Source of the DNA: JBFFMO01 sp041390025
Lineage (GTDB): Bacteria > Myxococcota_A > Bradymonadia > Bradymonadales > Bradymonadaceae
Direction of reading: 5' to 3'
DNA: 64,000 nucleotides
Assembly (NCBI GenBank): GCA_041390025.1
Contig: JAWKQR010000030.1
Coordinates: forward strand, 1 to 64,000
Below are positions 19,174-27,791 of this stretch, piece by piece. Both the position numbers and the translations under genes were made by a program. The notes below the pieces were generated by a model. The model did not search any database and was not told the DNA's origin. It saw only the letters and a list, made by a program, of their open reading frames with translations. Position 1 is the stretch's first letter. Every line of letters starts with the position of its first letter.

Positions 19174-20048
19174 GCGGGTGCCGAGACCACCAGCGTCGGT
19201 GTTTCTGCGCTACGCAGGACACGCTCTGCGGTTGACCCCAAGAACCATCGAGAGAAACCCTGCCGGCCGTGCGTCCCCATGATGATCATGTCGGCGTGTG
19301 TGTTCTTCGCGGCTTGGGTGATCACGCGGTCGGGCCGGCCGACTTCGACATGCATCTTGGTCCCCGCCAAACCGGCTTTCGTGACGTGTTGCTCGAGCGT
19401 TTCGCGTCGCGCATCCAGCAATTCGTCAAAACGTGTCTGGATGGGGCTGACGAGCGCGCTCAGTGGCGGGTTCGTGTCCACGTCAACGGCATGAATGACG
19501 TCCACGCTCGCCCCGAACAGGTCAGCGTACTGTTTTGCCGTCGCCAAGGCGCGATCCCCACAGACGCTGAGGTCCGCGGCGACCAGGATCCGTTTGATGG
19601 GCCCGACGGCAGTGGTGGGTGGAACCGCGAGGACCGGCAGATGGGCCTCGCGCACGAGCTGGTTCGAGGTGCGACCAAAAAAGATATCCTGCAGCGCGCT
19701 CTGTCCCACCGTGCCGACGACGATCAGTTCAGGCTTTTGGTCGGCGGCTTCTTCCAGGATGCCATCGGCTGGGCGTCCAAACCGCACCGTCGTCGAAAAC
19801 GCGCGGTGGTGATTTTCGGGCACGGCGTCGTTGTAGTTTGCGACCAGGCGCGCCGTGGCCTCTTGGGTCGCGTGGTGCTCGATCTCGTCCGCGGTCTCGT
19901 AAAGCACTCGCCAAGCGTTATCGTCGCCCGTGAAATCAACCACGTGGAGCAGACGCAGACTCGTGTTGCGAGCGTTTGCGATTAGCGCACCCATGTGGAT
20001 GGCGGGAAACGTGGTGTGGGCCAAATCAGTTGCAACCAAGACGCTCAT
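19170..20048 (-). CDS. Tandem-domain universal stress protein
   Basis: Two UspA domains in one 292-residue cytoplasmic protein. Domain 1 (about 1-140) begins MSVLVATDLAHTTFPA and has GTVGQSALQDIFFGRTSN. Domain 2 (about 148-292) begins KRILVAADLS and has GTHGRQGFSRWFLGSTAERV, the ATP-binding G-x2-G-x9-G(S/T) motif; domain 1 matches it with GR(T). I chose the ATG at 20048 because it has GGAGG upstream and starts at the first strand of the fold. The frame is open further upstream, but that stretch is not Usp-like. Such proteins bind ATP and support survival under stress. Confidence 0.9.
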   Translation of the reverse strand: MSVLVATDLAHTTFPAIHMGALIANARNTSLRLLHVVDFTGDDNAWRVLYETADEIEHHATQEATARLVANYNDAVPENHHRAFSTTVRFGRPADGILEEAADQKPELIVVGTVGQSALQDIFFGRTSNQLVREAHLPVLAVPPTTAVGPIKRILVAADLSVCGDRALATAKQYADLFGASVDVIHAVDVDTNPPLSALVSPIQTRFDELLDARRETLEQHVTKAGLAGTKMHVEVGRPDRVITQAAKNTHADMIIMGTHGRQGFSRWFLGSTAERVLRSAETPTLVVSAPA

Positions 20049-20263
20049 TTTTCCTCCAAATCTGCGATCCGCAGTGAACATAAGCGCCCACAACCCGCCG
20101 GGCAATGTCGGACGCTTCCAGATGTCCTTTTGTCGCAGAAACTTCACAATTCATACGTGAGGTCTTTCAACGCGTGGGCAAAGGGAAGAAATTGCTTCCT
20201 CGTCGCATGGGACGGCGCTATTCTTCGCCTCAATATTTGTGCGGCATCGATCACCTCGCTATA

Positions 20264-20280
20264 TTTGAGACAAGCTCAAA
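20264..20280. repeat. Inverted repeat just before the VWA gene
   Basis: TTTGAG (20264-20269) and CTCAAA (20275-20280) form a 6-bp perfect inverted repeat with a 5-base centre. It ends 12 bases before ATG 20293 and touches the GGAG ribosome site. It could be an operator or a short mRNA hairpin. The rest of the 244-base gap shows no other structure that I can support. Confidence 0.3.
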
Positions 20281-20292
20281 CTCGGAGAAAAA

Positions 20293-22089
20293 ATGAGATT
20301 CAACATTCCAACCTTGTGGGCACTTGCTGCTGTGTTCGTCATCGGCTGTTCGGCCGACGACGCGGGCAAGGGCACGCAGTGTAGCGGAACGTTCGACCCC
20401 ATCACCGGCAAGTGCTCGACCGGCACAAACAACAACGGCAACAACACGAACAACAACGACGTCGACGCAGGCGACGGAGACGGCGGGACCAGCTCCAACA
20501 ATTCGAATCCGTTCGCGGACGGCGACGGAGACGGGTTCCTCGATCGTTTCGACAACTGCAAGGGCGTCTCGAACCAAGATCAAGCCGACGTCGACGGCGA
20601 TGGTGTGGGCGATGTCTGTGACAATTGCCCCAACGCCTCGAACTTCATCCAAACCGATGCGGACAACGACGGTCTGGGTGATGCATGCGACGAAGACTCA
20701 ACCGAAGAGTACTACGACGCCAACCGCGACGATGACGGAGACGGCGTCGCCGACCGGTTGGACAACTGCGGTGGCCTTAGCAACCCAGACCAAGCGGACG
20801 CAGACGGCGACAAGATCGGCGATGCGTGTGACAACTGCCCCGGCATCGCGAACTACGACCAGACCGACACGGACATGAACGGCGAAGGGGATGCTTGCTC
20901 GCCGGTACCCGTGGGCATGATCTGCGGCAACCAAGACGCGGATTTCACCAAGCTTGAGCCCAACATCTACATCTTGCTCGACCGCTCCGGTTCGATGGGA
21001 CAGACCGGGATCAACCAAGCGATCGCCGCCCTCAACGCGATCGCCGACTCACCAGGGTTGGCGACCGAAGTCCGTTTTGGCTTCGGCACCTATCAAACCG
21101 GGTCATGCCCTGGACTTGAGCACAAGCTCAACATGGGCCTTCACACGCCCGCTCAGTTGAAGGCCTCTTGGGCCGGCCTTTCGCCCGGTGGCGGCACGCC
21201 CACGGCCGGCGCGCTTGGTGCGATTCGCTCGCAATCGCGTCTGACGGAGCCCGGCGACATGCTTGATGCCCTTCGCAGCAAGGCCATCATCCTCATCACC
21301 GACGGCGATCCCAACGACTGCGGTGGCTTGAATGGCTCGGTCTCGGAGGCCCAGACCTTCGCGGCGGCGGGAATCCCGGTCTACGTGATCGGCTTCAACT
21401 TCGGTGGATTCACCGGAAACCTGAACTCCATCGCGCAGGCCGGCAACACCGATGCACCTCCAGCCGGTGGCGACCGCTTCTACACGGCCGCAGGCACGGC
21501 GCAGCTGGTGACCGCGATTCAGAACATCGCGACCAACGCCATCGCTTGCTCGTACACGCTCAATCCTCCTCCACAGGACCCATCCAAGATCTGGGTTGAA
21601 GTCGGTGGCAATCCCGTCGCGCGCGACGCTGGAAACGGTTTCTCGTTCGAGGCCGCCGGAAACACGCTGACGCTCAACGGAACCTCCTGCACCACGCTGC
21701 GTGGCATCGACCCCAACGGGGCGGTCACCCCGCTTAAGATTACGTTGGGCTGCGCGACCCCATGCACCCCTGCAGTGGAAGTATGCGACTACAAGGACAA
21801 CAACTGCGACGGTGTCATCGACGAAGGCTGCGAGGACTGTTCGCCGGAAATTTGCGACGGTGTCGACAACGACTGCGATGACTCCATCGACGAGGGCTGC
21901 CCAGATTGTGCGTTTGACGGCGAAGCATGTGGTGCCGACGGCGACTGCTGCAACAACAGCTGCGTGGACAACGTGTGCGGCCCACCTTGCCGCCCGATCA
22001 ACTCGACATGCCTGTCGGACGGCGACTGCTGCAACGGCCGCTGCGCGAAAGAAGCTGGCGCGACCGTCGGCGTTTGCGTACTCGGATAG
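20293..22089 (+). CDS. VWA-domain lipoprotein with thrombospondin-3-like and MopE-like repeats
   Basis: A 598-residue surface lipoprotein. The lipobox VIGC puts the lipid Cys near residue 19. An Asn-rich stretch follows. Acidic calcium-binding thrombospondin-3-like repeats (DGDGDGFLDRFDNC, DVDGDGVGDVCDNCPNASN, DADNDGLGDACDED) lie between about 75 and 200. A von Willebrand A domain has the MIDAS loop DRSGSMG at residues 230-236, with Thr in GGGTPTAG and Asp in LITDGDPND. The C-terminal 100 residues hold two MopE-type motifs (CDYKDNNCDGVIDEGC from 498, CDGVDNDCDDSIDEGC) and a Cys-rich tail (CCNNSCVDNVC, CCNGRC). An adhesive or metal-binding surface role is likely. There is no MYXO-CTERM tail. 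Confidence 0.88.
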   Translation: MRFNIPTLWALAAVFVIGCSADDAGKGTQCSGTFDPITGKCSTGTNNNGNNTNNNDVDAGDGDGGTSSNNSNPFADGDGDGFLDRFDNCKGVSNQDQADVDGDGVGDVCDNCPNASNFIQTDADNDGLGDACDEDSTEEYYDANRDDDGDGVADRLDNCGGLSNPDQADADGDKIGDACDNCPGIANYDQTDTDMNGEGDACSPVPVGMICGNQDADFTKLEPNIYILLDRSGSMGQTGINQAIAALNAIADSPGLATEVRFGFGTYQTGSCPGLEHKLNMGLHTPAQLKASWAGLSPGGGTPTAGALGAIRSQSRLTEPGDMLDALRSKAIILITDGDPNDCGGLNGSVSEAQTFAAAGIPVYVIGFNFGGFTGNLNSIAQAGNTDAPPAGGDRFYTAAGTAQLVTAIQNIATNAIACSYTLNPPPQDPSKIWVEVGGNPVARDAGNGFSFEAAGNTLTLNGTSCTTLRGIDPNGAVTPLKITLGCATPCTPAVEVCDYKDNNCDGVIDEGCEDCSPEICDGVDNDCDDSIDEGCPDCAFDGEACGADGDCCNNSCVDNVCGPPCRPINSTCLSDGDCCNGRCAKEAGATVGVCVLG

Positions 22090-22107
22090 CCCCTGCCGGG
22101 GGCTCTT
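22088..22107 (+). terminator. Possible weak hairpin terminator after the VWA gene
   Basis: AGCCCC (22088-22093) pairs with GGGGCT (22099-22104) around a 5-base loop and is followed by CTTG. The T-tract is poor, and the stem starts within the stop codon. Confidence 0.35.
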
Positions 22108-22119
22108 GCCCCAACTCCC

Positions 22120-25100
22120 GTGTTTCACATTCATCCCGAACAGCTTGGTGAGCCCATCTGGCAACTGCCCGATGGGCCACGGTGGCGTGTCGACGGCCCC
22201 ACCATCGGGCTGACGTCGGGCGCTTGGCTGGTGCGCAGGCTCGAGGCCACCCGACCCTCTTTGGAGGCGTTTGCGGTGCTCGGGCGGGCTGCCGGCACGA
22301 CGTCGGCTTTCGTCAAGCCGGCCATGGCGTGGAAACGCGACAACAACCATCTCTGGCTCGCCACGCCGGAACCCGAAGGCCGGCCGTTGAACGGCGTGCC
22401 AGACGCTGAGCCCATTCAGCGGTGGCTGGAGCTCGCCGACGGCGTTTCGAATCTCCACGCCCGTGGGCTCGTCCATGGATGCATCACGCCCGAAATGATC
22501 TGGACGGGGTCGCACCTCACGCTTATTGAGCCTGCCATGTGGGTCGCGAGCGCGAAGGCTCCCCCCACCAAGGAGAGCGACATTGCCGGCCTGACCAAGC
22601 TCCTGGAGGTGTTCACGGCGTCCGCCCCCAACGAGTCAATCGCGACAATTCTGGCTGAAGTAAGTGCGCACCGCGTCCACGATGTGGACACATTGGCCAG
22701 GCTCGTTCGGTCGGCGACCAACGTCTCGCAATCCATCGAGGGTACCCTGCGCGTGGTCGCGCTCGAGACGCCCACCAATCCACGCTACGGCGAGGGGATC
22801 AAGTTTCGCGTCATCAACCCCAGCGGAACGAGCCCGCTCGCTGGTGGGTTCTTCTGGGCCGGTGCTCACGGTGACGTTTACGACTGCTTGAAGGGCATCT
22901 GGGAGGGTGCGGAGCTCGGCCTGGTGCGGCCGCATTTTGTATCCGATTCCGAGGGGCGGCGTTTCCTCACCGCCAAGGCCGACACCCTTCCGATTCTCGA
23001 ACCACATTGGTTTACGAGCGTCACCGACGTCATCAAGTCCGAGGGATGTGTCAGTCGCTACTTCGTCGATGTGCGCGACGACGACCTGCCCGGCAAACCA
23101 CTGGTATTGGGGAACGTGCTGCATGGGCTTCTCGAGGACCTGATGGCGCGTCCGAAGGCGGACTTCGACACGTTATGGGGCGAACGTGCCCGAGGGCTCG
23201 GTTTCACCGCGCTTGCGGCGGGCTTGTCCGATCGGCACTTCGACGCCATGCGCGAGGAAGCGCGCGCGCAATTCGTTCAACTTCAGGCCTTTGCGGCCGG
23301 TCGCGACCATGCCGCGCGGTACTCGTGGGACGGGGAAAGCGTCGAAGTCTCAAGGTTCTCGAACCAGTTTGGGATCGAGGGCCGGATTGACCTCGTGACC
23401 GAGGACCCCAAACGCGGGCTCAACATCATTGAGCTCAAGACTGGAAGCGTCCGCGAAGAGCACACCGACCAGGTGCGCGCGTACAAACTTCTGTGGGACC
23501 CGTACGCCAAGGCCAAAAAAACCAAGATTTCGGGCTACCTTCTGTACTCCCGTGAGGGCACGGTTCGGACCGTTGACTTCGACAACCCTGAGCGCGAAGC
23601 CACCCTTCTGCGCAATCGAAACCGCCTCGTCACCGCGCACCATCAATTGGCCCACACAACCCACGTCGAAGATGCCCTGCCCCACTACGGACAAGTCCCT
23701 GAGAACTGCCGGTCCAACGATTGCCGTTTTCGGCGAAAGACCTGCGAGGCACAATGCCAGGTGCTTGGACTTGGGACGCACATCGACGCCGCAATGCAAG
23801 GGATGCAGACGTGGTGGCGTCATTTCCATCGGCTGATTCAAGCCGAGCACTGGGCCGAGAACGCGGCGTTTGGCGACTCGTTCCGCAGCACTGAGCTCGA
23901 CGAGCGCATTGCACGTGGTCGATGCATCCCGAACCTGACCATCACCGCCCCACCCGCTGATGGCGTGTTGACGCTTAGCGCGCGGCGACTGCCTACGTTG
24001 TCGCCAGGCGCCCAAGTCATTGCACACCGCGGGGATGCCTCTTTGGCGCACCTTCTGCGAGGAACCGTGGTCGAAGCGACCCAGGACACCTTGGTGCTGC
24101 GCGTGCCAAGCCTACGAGATTCGACCGCATTACCGACCCAAGACTGGTACCTAGAGCTTGTACCCTCGCGCATGGGCTACCGCGCATCGCAGCAGAACCT
24201 CTACCGAACGATCGCGTCGAAGCGTCCCGACCTGCACGCTGTGCTTACTGGAACCTCGATCGGCGCCAGCCCGACGGCGCTTCACGCCTACCCAAATCTG
24301 AATGCGCAGCAGTGCGTGGCGGTCTCGCACGCGGTGGGCAACCAGACCGCGTGTCTCATCGAAGGTCCGCCCGGAACCGGGAAGACCACGGTCATCGCTC
24401 ACGCGGTGCAGCAACTCCAAGCCACCCAACGCATGCTGCTCTGTGCCCAGACGAACACCGCGCTCGACACGGTGCTCGAACGTCTTGCGAAGACCCACGT
24501 GCCGTTCCTGCGCGTGGGCAGCGCCAAGAGATCTCTGAGCCTCGCCGCAGCCGTCGCAAACCACGGCGGTGACGTGGCGGAGTCGTTCTCGGACGACCTC
24601 GCGCAACAGTGCAACAACTTGACGGAGCTCGAGGCCAAGCTGCGCGCTGCCTCGGTCATCGCCTGCACCGTCTACAGCGTCTCTTCGAGCGACGTCCTGC
24701 GCAGTTTAGAGCGACTCGTCGGCCGCACACCCTTCGACGTCGTGATCATCGACGAAGCCACGCAGTTGACGGAGCCGGCCGCCGTGGGTGCCTTGGCCCG
24801 TGCGCAACGATTTGTGTTGGTAGGGGATCCCAAACAGCTGCCACCAATCGTCCAGACCAACGACCTTGAGTCGGCCCCCGACGACCGCATGCACCTCGCA
24901 GGGCTGGATCAAAGCCTTTTCGAGCGACTGTTGGCGATGGGAACGCCCTCGGTCCGCCTTGAGGAACAATACCGCATGAACGACGCCGTCATGTCGTTTT
25001 CAAACCGCGCGTTTTATGGCGACGAGCTGCGCGCGGCGGAACACACCCGTGGCGCACAACTGAAGTTGAGCCAGTCCCCATCCCACGCCGCCTTGCGCCC

Positions 25101-25524
25101 CGAAGACCCCGTGGTCTTTGTCGACGTGCATGGCCATGAATCCAATCGCACCAACGCCGAGGAGGCGGCGCTCGTGGCCGAGCTCGTCACCGAACTGTTG
25201 GCGCTTGGCATCGACGCGAACGAGATTGGCGTGATCTCGCCCTTTCGCGCGCAGGTCGAGCTGTTGCGACAGTCCGTCCGTGACCAGGTCGAATGCGACA
25301 CCGTTGAGCGCTTCCAAGGCGGCGAGCGCGAGGTCATCCTTATCAGTTTGGTGCGAACGGAAAACGCGGGGGCTTTCATCACCGACGAGCGCCGCCTCAA
25401 CGTCGCGTTGACCCGCGCCCGCACCAAGGTCATCGTGGTGGGACACGCCGACTGTCTGCGTGTGTCTCCGCTGCTGCGGACCCTCATCGACCAACCCGAG
25501 ACAACGCGGTTGCAATGGCCTTAG
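22120..25524 (+). CDS. Dna2-like nuclease-helicase with N-terminal pseudokinase-like segment
   Basis: A 1134-residue protein in three parts. Residues about 100-165 resemble a Ser/Thr kinase C-lobe (LADGVSNLHARGLVHG, then CITPE where HxDxKP is expected, then SDIAGLTKLL), so they are probably catalytically dead. Residues about 300-550 form a RecB-family PD-(D/E)xK nuclease: H335 in GNVLHGLLE, D424 in GRIDLV, E438-L-K440 in ELKTG, then Q in HTDQVRAYK. C310 and a C-terminal Cys set (530, 535, 542, 546) could hold a 4Fe-4S cluster, as in Dna2, AddB and Cas4. Residues about 730-1134 are an SF1B UPF1/Dna2-type helicase: GPPGTGKTT (749-757), DEATQ (878), GDPKQLPP, EEQYRMN, QGGEREV and LNVALTRAR. It likely processes DNA ends or replication intermediates. 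It is intact and spaced 30 bases from the VWA gene. Confidence 0.88.
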   Translation: MFHIHPEQLGEPIWQLPDGPRWRVDGPTIGLTSGAWLVRRLEATRPSLEAFAVLGRAAGTTSAFVKPAMAWKRDNNHLWLATPEPEGRPLNGVPDAEPIQRWLELADGVSNLHARGLVHGCITPEMIWTGSHLTLIEPAMWVASAKAPPTKESDIAGLTKLLEVFTASAPNESIATILAEVSAHRVHDVDTLARLVRSATNVSQSIEGTLRVVALETPTNPRYGEGIKFRVINPSGTSPLAGGFFWAGAHGDVYDCLKGIWEGAELGLVRPHFVSDSEGRRFLTAKADTLPILEPHWFTSVTDVIKSEGCVSRYFVDVRDDDLPGKPLVLGNVLHGLLEDLMARPKADFDTLWGERARGLGFTALAAGLSDRHFDAMREEARAQFVQLQAFAAGRDHAARYSWDGESVEVSRFSNQFGIEGRIDLVTEDPKRGLNIIELKTGSVREEHTDQVRAYKLLWDPYAKAKKTKISGYLLYSREGTVRTVDFDNPEREATLLRNRNRLVTAHHQLAHTTHVEDALPHYGQVPENCRSNDCRFRRKTCEAQCQVLGLGTHIDAAMQGMQTWWRHFHRLIQAEHWAENAAFGDSFRSTELDERIARGRCIPNLTITAPPADGVLTLSARRLPTLSPGAQVIAHRGDASLAHLLRGTVVEATQDTLVLRVPSLRDSTALPTQDWYLELVPSRMGYRASQQNLYRTIASKRPDLHAVLTGTSIGASPTALHAYPNLNAQQCVAVSHAVGNQTACLIEGPPGTGKTTVIAHAVQQLQATQRMLLCAQTNTALDTVLERLAKTHVPFLRVGSAKRSLSLAAAVANHGGDVAESFSDDLAQQCNNLTELEAKLRAASVIACTVYSVSSSDVLRSLERLVGRTPFDVVIIDEATQLTEPAAVGALARAQRFVLVGDPKQLPPIVQTNDLESAPDDRMHLAGLDQSLFERLLAMGTPSVRLEEQYRMNDAVMSFSNRAFYGDELRAAEHTRGAQLKLSQSPSHAALRPEDPVVFVDVHGHESNRTNAEEAALVAELVTELLALGIDANEIGVISPFRAQVELLRQSVRDQVECDTVERFQGGEREVILISLVRTENAGAFITDERRLNVALTRARTKVIVVGHADCLRVSPLLRTLIDQPETTRLQWP

Positions 25525-25568
25525 CGATTTGGCTTCGCGAGGGCGCACTTGTTTGGTATCGAGCTACC

Positions 25569-26709
25569 ATGAACGTCGCGAAGCTACTGGCCGTTGGCTG
25601 CATCGTGTTCCTTGTCGCCTGCGACGAGCCGCCACCCAAGCCGGTGGTTCATACGACGGCTCTGCCCGCCCTGCAGACGCTTGCGTCAACGCCTACGGTC
25701 GAGGTCACATCGCCCGAGGTCTCGCTGACCCTCACCGGCCGTGCGATACGACGATTGTGAGACAACTCTCACTGGATACCACGCAGTTTCCGACCGCGAC
25801 CGATCGTCTTCGTTCGTCATCGGTGGGGATGGAAGCTACCGCGAACTCGGGGATGGAAGCTTCGTGACCGCGCACGGCGTCGACGTGGGGGCCTCAAAGG
25901 ACTTGCGAGTTTCGCGTTGGTCCGCGAGCGGCGAACGCCTATGGACCTTTGTCTTGGACCGCAGCGCCGAGAACGGGAACTTCGCGGCGAACTTCCGCGC
26001 GTCGTGGATCGCAGACTTGTCGCCGCTGCACGTGTGCGCGGGCACCATGTGGGAGGGCGGCACGCAGGGAAGCTGCGTTGAATACGACAGCGGAAAACGC
26101 ATCTGGAGTGGCCGCATGCCGTTTTGGGCCGGTGGCGCACCCGTCGGGTTCGCAGGAGGTCTATACGTATCCGACGTGTCCGGGATCTCGCAACGTTACC
26201 CGTTTTCGGGTGTCGAGATGCGGTTCCGAAAGTTTGACGGCGCGGGCGGACGCTCATCGCTTTACCTCAACGGCGAGGACCACATGCTCTTTTCGCCGGC
26301 TCGCGCCGAAGAGCCTCGCGTGATTCGGTACGATTACGAAACCCTGTCGCTGGTCTGGCGCTTGGCCCTGCCCGCAGATCCCACGCCGGGTTTTGGTCTC
26401 AGCCGGGCCCGGGCAGACGTCTTTGGCGTCAAAGACGAGGCCATCGCGGTGGACCCCAAGACAGGCCGTCCTTTGTGGCGGCGCGCCATTCCAGAGCCTA
26501 GGGTTCCTATCGCGGCAACCGACACGATGCTCTACGTTCTGGAACGCGACGAGACGCTGCCCAACACGTTGCACGCCGTCGATCTGGCCACCGGCAAGAC
26601 CAAGTGGCACGCCCCAACCCCGATCGGCACTCTGAGTGTGCACGTGCTCAACGACCGTGTCTTTTTGAAGAGTGTCCGGTCCGTGCAGGAAGTACTGGAG
26701 CCCAAATGA
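25569..26709 (+). CDS. PQQ-like beta-propeller lipoprotein (frameshift near 25740-25815)
   Basis: ATG 25569 begins a signal with lipobox MNVAKLLAVGCIVFLVAC, so the lipid Cys is at residue 18. This frame stops at 25760. A second, overlapping frame runs cleanly from about 25815 to 26709 with beta-propeller features: RLWTFVLD, KRIWSGRMPFW, LVWRLALPADP, DPKTGRPLWRRAIP and DLATGKTKWHAPTP are the repeated W-docking blades of PQQ/BamB-like propellers. The third frame gives a plausible bridge, TTIVRQLSLDTTQFPTATDR. I therefore read one gene of about 380 residues with two compensating lesions. The function of the propeller is unknown. Its end overlaps the CPBP protease start as ATGA. Confidence 0.65.
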
Positions 26710-27791
26710 CGAGCAAGGCGCTGTTCCGCGAGGCGTTGTCCGTGTTTTCTGCCGTGCTGGCGCTCGTGATTATCGCCGCCGTGCTTGGGGGCTACGTTCC
26801 ATTGGTCGCCGACTTTCTGTACGCGATCGTGGCCTTGGTCTTCGTCAAGGCCGCGCAGTTCATGATGGATCGGCACAACCACGAAAACGAACGGTTTGGA
26901 CTGGTTTGGACGAACTGGCGGCGCGGACTTGGATGGGGAGTGCTGTTTACGGTCGTGACGCTTCCGCTTTTTTCGGTGGGTTACTGGTTTTGGGAGACCC
27001 AAGCACTCCAACGAAATTTCGTCTTCTCCTCGGACAACTACTTCGAGTGGTCCACCTCGTTGGCCGGCGAGCCACGTGGCTGGGGTGCGCTGTCGAGTGG
27101 CGTTTGGGTTTGGTCCGAAAAGTCGGTGCTCAACGTCGGCGTTCGGAATCGCAATGACGCCAACAACATCGTCTACATCGAAGGTGATGTTCCTTTTGTA
27201 CCCCAACGTCGGGGAACCATCACGGCGAAGCCAGTGGGAGATTCGCCTTCCAAACGTTGGCGGATCGAGCTCGACGACGCGCGCAGTCGCGGTCAAATCA
27301 TCGTGCGCGGACCGCGCAGTGTCTCCGTCACGGTTGAACCTGCGGCGCCGGGCAACGCGTTGTGGCCGATGTTCGAGGGCCGCAGCGCATCTCCGGTGGA
27401 ATCGTTCGACGCCAAACGCACGCTTTGGTGGATACCGTTGTGGGTCGCGACGCAATTTCTGTTGATCGCGCTGCCCGAAGAATACTTCTACCGAGGTTGG
27501 CTGCAAAAGCGGCTCGACGAGGCCTTCGGAAAACGGGCCGAGGAGGCGGGTAAACCCGCGCGAAGCTGGCTTGGATTCACGCCTGCGATCGTTTTGACGA
27601 GCCTTCTGTTCGGGCTTGGACACTTGCTGGTGCCGATTGGCGGAGCGTTGGTGGCGTCGCGCATCAGCGTGTTCTTCCCGTCCCTGCTGTTTGGGTGGCT
27701 CAAAGAAAAAACCGGCACCATTGTGGCGCCGGTTTTCTATCACGCGTGCAGCAACCTGATGGTGCTGTTTGCGGCCGTTCATTTCATGTGA
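26706..27791 (+). CDS. CPBP-family intramembrane protease with a large soluble insert
   Basis: A 361-residue membrane protein of the CPBP (CAAX protease and bacteriocin-processing) superfamily. Hydrophobic helices lie near residues 8-50 (VFSAVLALVIIAAVLGGYVP, LVADFLYAIVALVFV) and 75-95. About 130 polar, strand-rich residues (about 97-235) form a probable extracytoplasmic domain. The protease core starts near 245, with EEYFYRGWLQ (Glu258-Glu259), then ALLFGLGHLLVP-like His in a helix, then FYHACSN near the end. Myxosortases, the proteases proposed for MYXO-CTERM proteins, belong to this superfamily, and a MYXO-CTERM protein lies at 3148. ATG 26706 overlaps the propeller gene stop. Confidence 0.85.
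   Translation: MTSKALFREALSVFSAVLALVIIAAVLGGYVPLVADFLYAIVALVFVKAAQFMMDRHNHENERFGLVWTNWRRGLGWGVLFTVVTLPLFSVGYWFWETQALQRNFVFSSDNYFEWSTSLAGEPRGWGALSSGVWVWSEKSVLNVGVRNRNDANNIVYIEGDVPFVPQRRGTITAKPVGDSPSKRWRIELDDARSRGQIIVRGPRSVSVTVEPAAPGNALWPMFEGRSASPVESFDAKRTLWWIPLWVATQFLLIALPEEYFYRGWLQKRLDEAFGKRAEEAGKPARSWLGFTPAIVLTSLLFGLGHLLVPIGGALVASRISVFFPSLLFGWLKEKTGTIVAPVFYHACSNLMVLFAAVHFM

Noticed and set aside
21103..22515. A 470-codon minus-strand frame opposite the VWA gene
   Set aside because: It is antisense to a gene with clear domains, and its composition is shadow-like.
22120..25524. The nuclease-helicase as part of a CRISPR or known defence island
   Set aside because: The nuclease has Cas4-like features, but no cas genes, repeats, toxin or restriction genes flank it.
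26532..27782. A 416-codon minus-strand frame opposite the CPBP protease
   Set aside because: It is antisense to a membrane protein with intact CPBP motifs and has no motif of its own.
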